A DNA stretch of 9,629 bases from an uncultured Chlorobiaceae bacterium (lineage in GTDB: Bacteria; Bacteroidota; Chlorobiia; Chlorobiales; Chlorobiaceae): positions 1 to 9,629 of the forward strand of contig CAIQSY010000090.1 in assembly GCA_903874585.1 (NCBI GenBank), written 5' to 3'. A program made the translations under genes and the position numbers. The stretch's first letter is position 1; each line of letters begins with the position of its first letter. Positions 6,292 to 9,629 of the stretch are shown here, one piece after another. Under the pieces are notes generated by a model, which did no database searches, was not told the DNA's origin, and saw nothing but the letters and a program-made list of their open reading frames with translations.

Positions 6292-6502
6292 TGCGAGTTG
6301 CTCATTTTTGGTATAGTCTTTGGTATACTTTTTATGCCCACACCATTTCTATATAAGAGGCTTGGTTTTTCTCCTGAAGCAATTGATGCACAATTAGTGT
6401 ACACTGTTCCAGATCGGTTAGGATGCGCTTATAATCGAGCAACGCATTTGGAGGAAGGAAAGAAACAAAATGATGCAGGCGCGGTGCGATTTTCTTGATA
6501 GT
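6292..6502 (+). pseudogene. C-terminal remnant of a P4-type tyrosine integrase
   Basis: From base 6361 the frame reads LGFSPEAIDAQLVYTVPDRLGCAYNRATHLEE, which matches the end of P4-like phage/island integrases (LGFxxxxIxxQLAHxxxxxxxxAYNRAxxLxxR). The catalytic tyrosine codon is at 6430-6432. The LAH segment is LVY here, so the conserved histidine is lost. After codon CAA at 6466-6468, one skipped base restores MMQARCDFLDS at 6470-6502, the usual MMQxWADFLD end. In the uninterrupted frame the reading continues NDAGAVRFS and stops at 6498. Upstream of 6361 the frame has no integrase likeness and a stop at 6289. Only about 50 of roughly 400 residues remain. Its position just beyond ssrA fits an island integrase that has decayed. 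Not functional. Confidence 0.75.
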
Positions 6503-6524
6503 GGCTTACAAAAATTCACAATAG

Positions 6525-6556
6525 AGCTCATGTTTTTTTGCATGAGCTTTTTTTTT
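6525..6556 (+). terminator. Strong rho-independent terminator after the integrase remnant
   Basis: AGCTCATG at 6525-6532 pairs perfectly with CATGAGCT at 6541-6548, across an eight-base loop of seven T and one G. The T-run 6548-6556 follows. It would end transcripts of the former integrase gene. Confidence 0.88.
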
Positions 6557-6580
6557 GCCCATTAGTAGGAGATGCCCAAA

Positions 6581-6659
6581 AAGGCTGAAACGTATAAGTG
6601 CTGATAAATACCATTGGGTGAAAATATTTTTCAATGAAAAAATATTTTTTTTCAGCCTT
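6581..6659. repeat. 10-base inverted repeat enclosing an AT hairpin
   Basis: AAGGCTGAAA at 6581-6590 is exactly complementary to TTTCAGCCTT at 6650-6659. Between them, AAATATTTTTCA (6622-6633) and TGAAAAAATATTT (6635-6647) form a nearly perfect hairpin with one extra base. Folded as RNA or a cruciform this gives a stem with an inner hairpin. It could be a remnant of a small mobile element or a structured RNA. Confidence 0.5.
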
Positions 6660-6680
6660 GATATAGAAAAAGAAAGCAAT

Positions 6681-6730
6681 AAAACATAATAAAACGTAGT
6701 AAAGCATAATAAATAACAATAAAGAAAAGA
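6681..6730. repeat. Phased AAA tracts every 10 bases, probably curved DNA
   Basis: AAA begins at 6681, 6691, 6701, 6711 and 6721, exactly ten bases apart. The units are aaaacataat, aaaacgtagt, aaagcataat, aaataacaat and aaagaaaaga, a loose consensus of AAARCATAAT. A-tracts in phase with the helix turn usually bend DNA. Confidence 0.6.
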
Positions 6731-6867
6731 ATAAAAGAAAATTGTGAAAGAGTGATTTTTTCAGAACAGGTTATCGGCTCTCGTAGCAGTTTGCAATATC
6801 ATTTTTTTAATATACCATACGCAAGGATACTGTGTTTTTACGATACAAATAAATGGAGATGCAAAAC

Positions 6868-7017
6868 ATGAGAAATGTTCAGAAGCTATACAGACAACGT
6901 GAAGTTATCGGCGATAGAAAGAAGTGTATCATTGGATATTACTGCCCATCTCGAAAGTGGCGTTTTATCGTGGGATTGTGGCTGGCAAATATATACGCAC
7001 TCTTCAGAGTTAGCTGA
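6868..7017 (+). CDS. Small hypothetical protein, candidate A (49 residues)
   Basis: ATG 6868 follows GGAG (6855-6858) by nine bases, the best ribosome site in this half of the window. In-frame ATGs also occur at 6853 and 6859. The product starts MRNVQKLYRQREVIGDRKKC and ends in a hydrophobic stretch (FIVGLWLANIYALF) with TGA at 7015-7017. It is basic near the N-terminus and may be a small membrane protein. I recognise no family. It overlaps candidate B in another frame almost completely, so at most one is likely to be real. Confidence 0.35.
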   Translation: MRNVQKLYRQREVIGDRKKCIIGYYCPSRKWRFIVGLWLANIYALFRVS

Positions 7018-7057
7018 TTTTTTATTGAAGGAGAACAGGGCAGAAATGACAGTATAA
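6875..7057 (+). CDS. Small hypothetical protein, candidate B (60 residues)
   Basis: The frame one base on from candidate A gives 60 residues, starting MFRSYTDNVKLSAIERS and ending SSELADFLLKENRAEMTV. It lies 25 bases upstream of the 7083 gene in the same direction. It has no Shine-Dalgarno site at a usual distance from ATG 6875. The composition looks protein-like, especially the C-terminal half. It may be the distal part of a gene whose proximal part is candidate A, joined by a lost frame. No family recognised. Confidence 0.35.
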   Translation: MFRSYTDNVKLSAIERSVSLDITAHLESGVLSWDCGWQIYTHSSELADFLLKENRAEMTV

Positions 7058-7082
7058 AGAACATTATAAAGCAATTGAAATC

Positions 7083-7646
7083 ATGGATAAGACTGAACAA
7101 AAGACCAAGGTGAAAAACCCCGCTTCTCTCACCATTCGCCGTGACGCAACGGATAAGCGCCCCGCTGATGAGATGATAGCTGATGCGCTTATGGGAACGG
7201 GTGTGGCTGGTAATTCAAGAGTTATCAGGTCATTGCATAACGACCGAGAGGTGCTTGATATTGATGCTTGTGTGAAGATATTGGAGACGGCAGCTAAAAA
7301 GGTCGGTGAGGGTGATTTTTCAGTGATTGACAGTTTCTTGATGTCTCAAGCTGTATCCTTGGACATCATGTTTACCAGTATGGTGTTGAGGGCTAATAGG
7401 TGCACAACCATTCAAGGTATGGAAAGTTACATGAAGTTAGCTTTGAAAGCGCAGCAGCAATCCCGTTTAACACTTGAAACGCTTGTAAAGAATAAGAATC
7501 CGCGCCAGACGGTTATCACAAAACAGGCGAACATCAGCAACGGGCCTCAGCAGGTCAACAACACGCTGAATCAGGGAGGCGAGCCGCATCTATTGAAATT
7601 TGAAAAATTCAGAAACCGAGCAAAACAAACGATTGAAGAACCATGA
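7083..7646 (+). CDS. Accessory hypothetical protein with a QANISNGPQQVNN segment; C-terminus apparently frameshifted
   Basis: This 187-residue protein contains a helical middle (SLDIMFTSMVLRANRCTTIQ, then MESYMKLALKAQQQSRLTLETLVKNKNP) followed by QANISNGPQQVNN near residue 148. I recall this pattern from hypothetical proteins common in proteobacterial accessory regions, typically reading LRLALKAQSQCRATLETL and QANIAHGPQQVNN. No activity is known for them. The C-terminal 14 residues (FRNRAKQTIEEP and neighbours) do not look like the family end, whereas the frame one base on, from 7606, gives the expected LDTRKTGAAS-like tail. A one-base insertion in the A5 run at 7603-7607 would explain this. 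Restored, the protein would be 231 residues. The gene is on the island side of ssrA, which fits acquisition by transfer. Confidence 0.7.
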   Translation: MDKTEQKTKVKNPASLTIRRDATDKRPADEMIADALMGTGVAGNSRVIRSLHNDREVLDIDACVKILETAAKKVGEGDFSVIDSFLMSQAVSLDIMFTSMVLRANRCTTIQGMESYMKLALKAQQQSRLTLETLVKNKNPRQTVITKQANISNGPQQVNNTLNQGGEPHLLKFEKFRNRAKQTIEEP

Positions 7647-7779
7647 GCAAAAGAAGGGAGAACGATTGGACACCAGAAAAACGGGTGCAGCCAGCCGAAG
7701 CGATTCGGTAGCGGCCGTCTTGGACAAAGTCAACAGTGGCAGAAACCGCAGCAGGAAAAGCCAGAGTAGCGCGGAATAA
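7597..7779 (+). pseudogene. Out-of-frame C-terminal continuation of the 7083 gene
   Basis: In the frame that skips one base after GAA AA at 7602-7606, the reading is ENSETEQNKRLKNHEQKKGE followed by RLDTRKTGAASRSDSVAAVL and DKVNSGRNRSRKSQSSAE, ending with TAA at 7777-7779. The segment RLDTRKTGAASRSD resembles the C-terminal end that I associate with the QANIAHGPQQVNN family. There is no ATG start for this piece; a TTG at 7633 is the only candidate. It is best read as the original end of the 7083 gene, separated by a frameshift. Sequencing error and programmed frameshifting are alternatives. Confidence 0.5.
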
Positions 7780-7827
7780 TGTTTTATTTTATTTATTTTT
7801 AATACTTTGAAGTAACGCAACTGAAGC

Positions 7828-8097
7828 ATGAACAAGAAACAGCTCACCGAACGCGATATCTGCACCAAATATATCACCCCTGCACTGGAGCGAGCTGGAT
7901 GGGATATTGCGACCCAGGTGCGTGAAGAGTTTCCGCTGACCAAGGGGCGTATTATTGTTCGTGGTAAGCTGCATACCCGTGCTCAGTACAAGCGGGTTGA
8001 CTACGTGCTTTTCTACAAGCCCAATATTCCTATTGCGCTTATTGAGGCCAAAGACAACAATCACTCTCTTGGCGATGGTATGTAGCAGGCGCTTGGT
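7828..8097 (+). pseudogene. hsdR: 5' fragment of type I restriction endonuclease subunit R, with an amber stop
   Basis: The 85-codon frame reads like the HsdR N-terminus: MNKKQLTERDICTKYITPAL, then ERAGWDI, then GRIIVRGK, then the nuclease core VDYVLFYKPNIPIALIEAK, giving the PD-(D/E)xK residues D58, E73 and K75. Next comes NNHSLGDGM, where the family continues with QQALGYA. Here the codon after GDGM is TAG (8083-8085) instead of CAG, and the frame behind it continues QALGDL before a TGA at 8104. Likeness to HsdR ends at about 8097. The helicase motor, roughly 700-900 residues, is missing, as are hsdM and hsdS. This is a broken gene; a stand-alone nuclease domain of 85 residues is possible but unlikely. 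Confidence 0.8.
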
Positions 8098-8123
8098 GAT
8101 CTTTGAATCTCTATGGGTTTCTC

Positions 8124-8137
8124 CGCCTCTTGAGGCG
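8124..8137. repeat. Perfect hairpin CGCCTC-TT-GAGGCG at the HsdR break
   Basis: The inverted repeat lies 27 bases after the last HsdR-like codon and before the OLD-type gene. No T-run follows on the plus strand. It may be a decayed terminator or a trace of the event that removed the rest of hsdR. Confidence 0.35.
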
Positions 8138-8213
8138 TAAAATATGATAGAGTTTTCTTCAAAATACTCCGCTGCTTGCGGCAGGGTTCTTTATAGCTTT
8201 TAGAACTATTTCA

Positions 8214-9566
8214 ATGAATGAGATACATCACTTTGTTAAAGTTGACTTTTATCGCTTCAAGGCGTTTGAGAGGTTCACCCTTAATCTACGACACTTCAAT
8301 ATATTAGTTGGGCCAAACAACTCAGGGAAATCAACAATTTTGGCAGCCTTTCGTGTACTCGCTGTTGCACTACGGAAGGCTTCCTCACGGAATCCTGAGT
8401 TTGTTACTGCAGAGAATGGTCGTACGTTAGGGTATGTCATAGATTTGAGAGGAGTCTCAGTTGCAGAAGAAAATATTTTCTATAACTATGATAATTCCAG
8501 ACCGGCATCAATCCGATTTACGTTTTCAAACAAGAATGAGCTGCAACTTTTTTTCCCTGAAAGTGGCGTTTGTTATCTGATAGCCAAAACTGCTGGCACG
8601 ACACCAAGGTCTCCCTCTGCATTTCGTAAAAACTTTAATTGCTCTATTGGTTTTGTGCCGATACTTGGTCCCGTTGATCATGATGAGATACTCTACCAAG
8701 AGGAAGCTGCACGATTAGCTCTTTTTAATTACACTGCCGCAAGAAATTTTCGAAATATCTGGTATCACTATCCACAAAGGTTTGAAGAGTTTCGTCGCAT
8801 ACTTAATGAGACTTGGCCGGGGATGGATATTGAGCCACCCGTAGTTGATTACTCCCATACAAAACCTCGCCTCCACATGTTTTGCCCAGAGGAACGTATA
8901 CCTCGTGAGATCTTTTGGGCAGGTTTCGGTTTTCAGGTGTGGTGTCAAATGCTTACTCATCTTGTGCAATCCAGTGATAAGGTGCTGTTTTTGATTGATG
9001 AACCCGATATCTACCTTCATGCTGATCTGCAAAGGCAGTTGCTGTATCTTCTGCGAAACCTTGGTCCAGATATTCTGATCGCCACTCATTCTACTGAGAT
9101 AATCACAGAAGCAGATGCAGACGAAATCGTTTTGATCAATAAAAAGAAAAAACAAGCATATCGTATCAAGCAACCATCTGAACTTGCAGAGGTATTTGCA
9201 ATTCTTGGCTCCAATCTGAACCCAGTCCTTACCCAACTTGCGAAAAGTAGACGTGCTCTTTTCGTTGAGGGAAAAGATTTTCAGATACTTGGCAAGTTTG
9301 CACGAAAGTTGAGTTATGCAAAAGTCAGCAACAGGAGCGAGTTTGCAGTCATTCCTGTAGAAGGATTCAATCCGGAACGGATTAAAAACTTTAAAAAGGG
9401 AATTGAAGCGACTCTTGGGGTGAAAATATTAGCAGCAGCGATTTTAGACAGAGACTATAGATCTCAGGCAGAGTGTGAGAGTATATCTCGAGCGTGTAAA
9501 GACTTTTGTGATTTGGTTCAAATACATGATTGTAATTCCATTTCTAAATCAATAATGAACTCATAA
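8214..9566 (+). CDS. OLD-family ATPase/TOPRIM nuclease, probably short at the C-terminus
   Basis: This 450-residue protein has an N-terminal ABC/SMC-type ATPase. Walker A is GPNNSGKST at residues 33-41. FWAGFGFQVWCQML stands near the signature position, Walker B is LFLIDEPDIYLH with D262 and E263, and the switch histidine is H292 in ATHSTEI. A TOPRIM-type nuclease part follows: FVEGKD with E352 and AAILDRDY with D412 and D414. This order is that of class 1 OLD proteins (overcoming lysogenization defect), which act in phage defence; GajA of Gabija is a relative. After LVQIHD at about residue 439 the usual family reading continues toward an E-x-EN-x-L segment, but here it ends SISKSIMNS. I infer a loss of roughly 100-200 residues. 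No helicase partner is in view. It follows a broken hsdR gene. Confidence 0.87.
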   Translation: MNEIHHFVKVDFYRFKAFERFTLNLRHFNILVGPNNSGKSTILAAFRVLAVALRKASSRNPEFVTAENGRTLGYVIDLRGVSVAEENIFYNYDNSRPASIRFTFSNKNELQLFFPESGVCYLIAKTAGTTPRSPSAFRKNFNCSIGFVPILGPVDHDEILYQEEAARLALFNYTAARNFRNIWYHYPQRFEEFRRILNETWPGMDIEPPVVDYSHTKPRLHMFCPEERIPREIFWAGFGFQVWCQMLTHLVQSSDKVLFLIDEPDIYLHADLQRQLLYLLRNLGPDILIATHSTEIITEADADEIVLINKKKKQAYRIKQPSELAEVFAILGSNLNPVLTQLAKSRRALFVEGKDFQILGKFARKLSYAKVSNRSEFAVIPVEGFNPERIKNFKKGIEATLGVKILAAAILDRDYRSQAECESISRACKDFCDLVQIHDCNSISKSIMNS

Positions 9567-9582
9567 TCCAAGGCCATGCGAC

Positions 9583-9616
9583 GATGGAATGGACTCTTTG
9601 TGTATCATGTTCCATC
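9583..9616. repeat. 7-base inverted repeat at the right edge
   Basis: GATGGAA at 9583-9589 is complementary to TTCCATC at 9610-9616, with a 20-base loop. It lies 17 bases beyond the stop of the OLD-type gene. It could be a weak terminator or part of an insertion end that continues outside the window. Confidence 0.3.
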
Positions 9617-9629
9617 CCCCTTAACGAGG

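Larger units (their letters stand above)
6503..6852. other. 350-base AT-rich gene-free stretch
   Basis: No convincing gene lies here. The 63-codon open frame on the minus strand at 6528-6719 is low-complexity and reads through the terminator. The stretch holds the terminator, an inverted repeat with an inner hairpin at 6581-6659, and phased A-tracts at 6681-6730. The last 120 bases look AT-rich and otherwise featureless; I see no convincing promoter for the small ORFs downstream. Confidence 0.65.

Noticed and set aside
6528..6719. 63-codon minus-strand frame rich in F, Y and L
   Set aside because: It is a translation of AT-rich repeats and runs into the perfect terminator hairpin; composition is low-complexity.
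7643..7711. 22-codon ORF starting with an ATGA overlap at the end of the 7083 gene
   Set aside because: It looks like translational coupling, but the product is very short; the neighbouring frame has the more family-like reading.
8715..9236. 173-codon minus-strand frame
   Set aside because: It is antisense to the OLD-type gene, across Walker B and the switch histidine.
6230..9629. A second copy of the ssrA 3' end (right attachment site)
   Set aside because: I looked for the TTCGACTCCCGCCATCTCCA segment downstream and saw none; the other end of the island must lie outside the window, if it remains.
1..9629. CRISPR array or complete insertion sequence
   Set aside because: No regularly spaced repeats of 20-40 bases and no transposase motifs were seen on either strand.

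Overview
The window looks like a stretch of a fairly low-GC green sulfur bacterium (Chlorobiaceae, perhaps close to Chlorobium chlorochromatii). This is an inference from the ssrA tag ending ADDYSYAMAA, the lack of strong Shine-Dalgarno sites and the gene set. I could not run a search, so the species is not established.

Bases 1-6230 are ordinary chromosome. A partial alpha/beta hydrolase runs leftward off the window. A DedA membrane protein follows, then a gene-free, AT-rich stretch with several DnaA-box matches, then tRNA-Pro(GGG). Next is a tightly coupled pair, a radical SAM protein with a helix-hairpin-helix end and a DUF4130 partner; this pair is widespread, linked to DNA repair or modification by annotation, and of unknown chemistry. 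A NUDIX hydrolase with a zinc ribbon converges on the pair. It is divergent from a PrxQ/BCP peroxiredoxin followed six bases later by a YqgE/AlgH gene. The one-piece tmRNA gene (ssrA) and its strong terminator close this part.

Bases 6230-9629 read as a decayed integrated element at the ssrA 3' end, a classic integration target. Just downstream lies the C-terminal scrap of a P4-type tyrosine integrase, with its active-site tyrosine codon still present but a frameshift and a lost histidine motif. Then come an AT-rich stretch with 10-bp phased A-tracts and structured inverted repeats, two competing small ORFs, an accessory protein whose C-terminus appears shifted out of frame, the first 85 codons of a type I restriction subunit (HsdR) cut by an amber codon, and an OLD-family ATPase/TOPRIM nuclease that seems shortened at its C-terminus.

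The right half is therefore best seen as a defence island in decay: the integration gene and the restriction gene are broken, and the OLD-type gene keeps its N-terminal ATPase motifs and the first TOPRIM acidic residues. The most interesting items are the DnaA-box cluster, the radical SAM/DUF4130 pair, and the broken island with its OLD-type gene.
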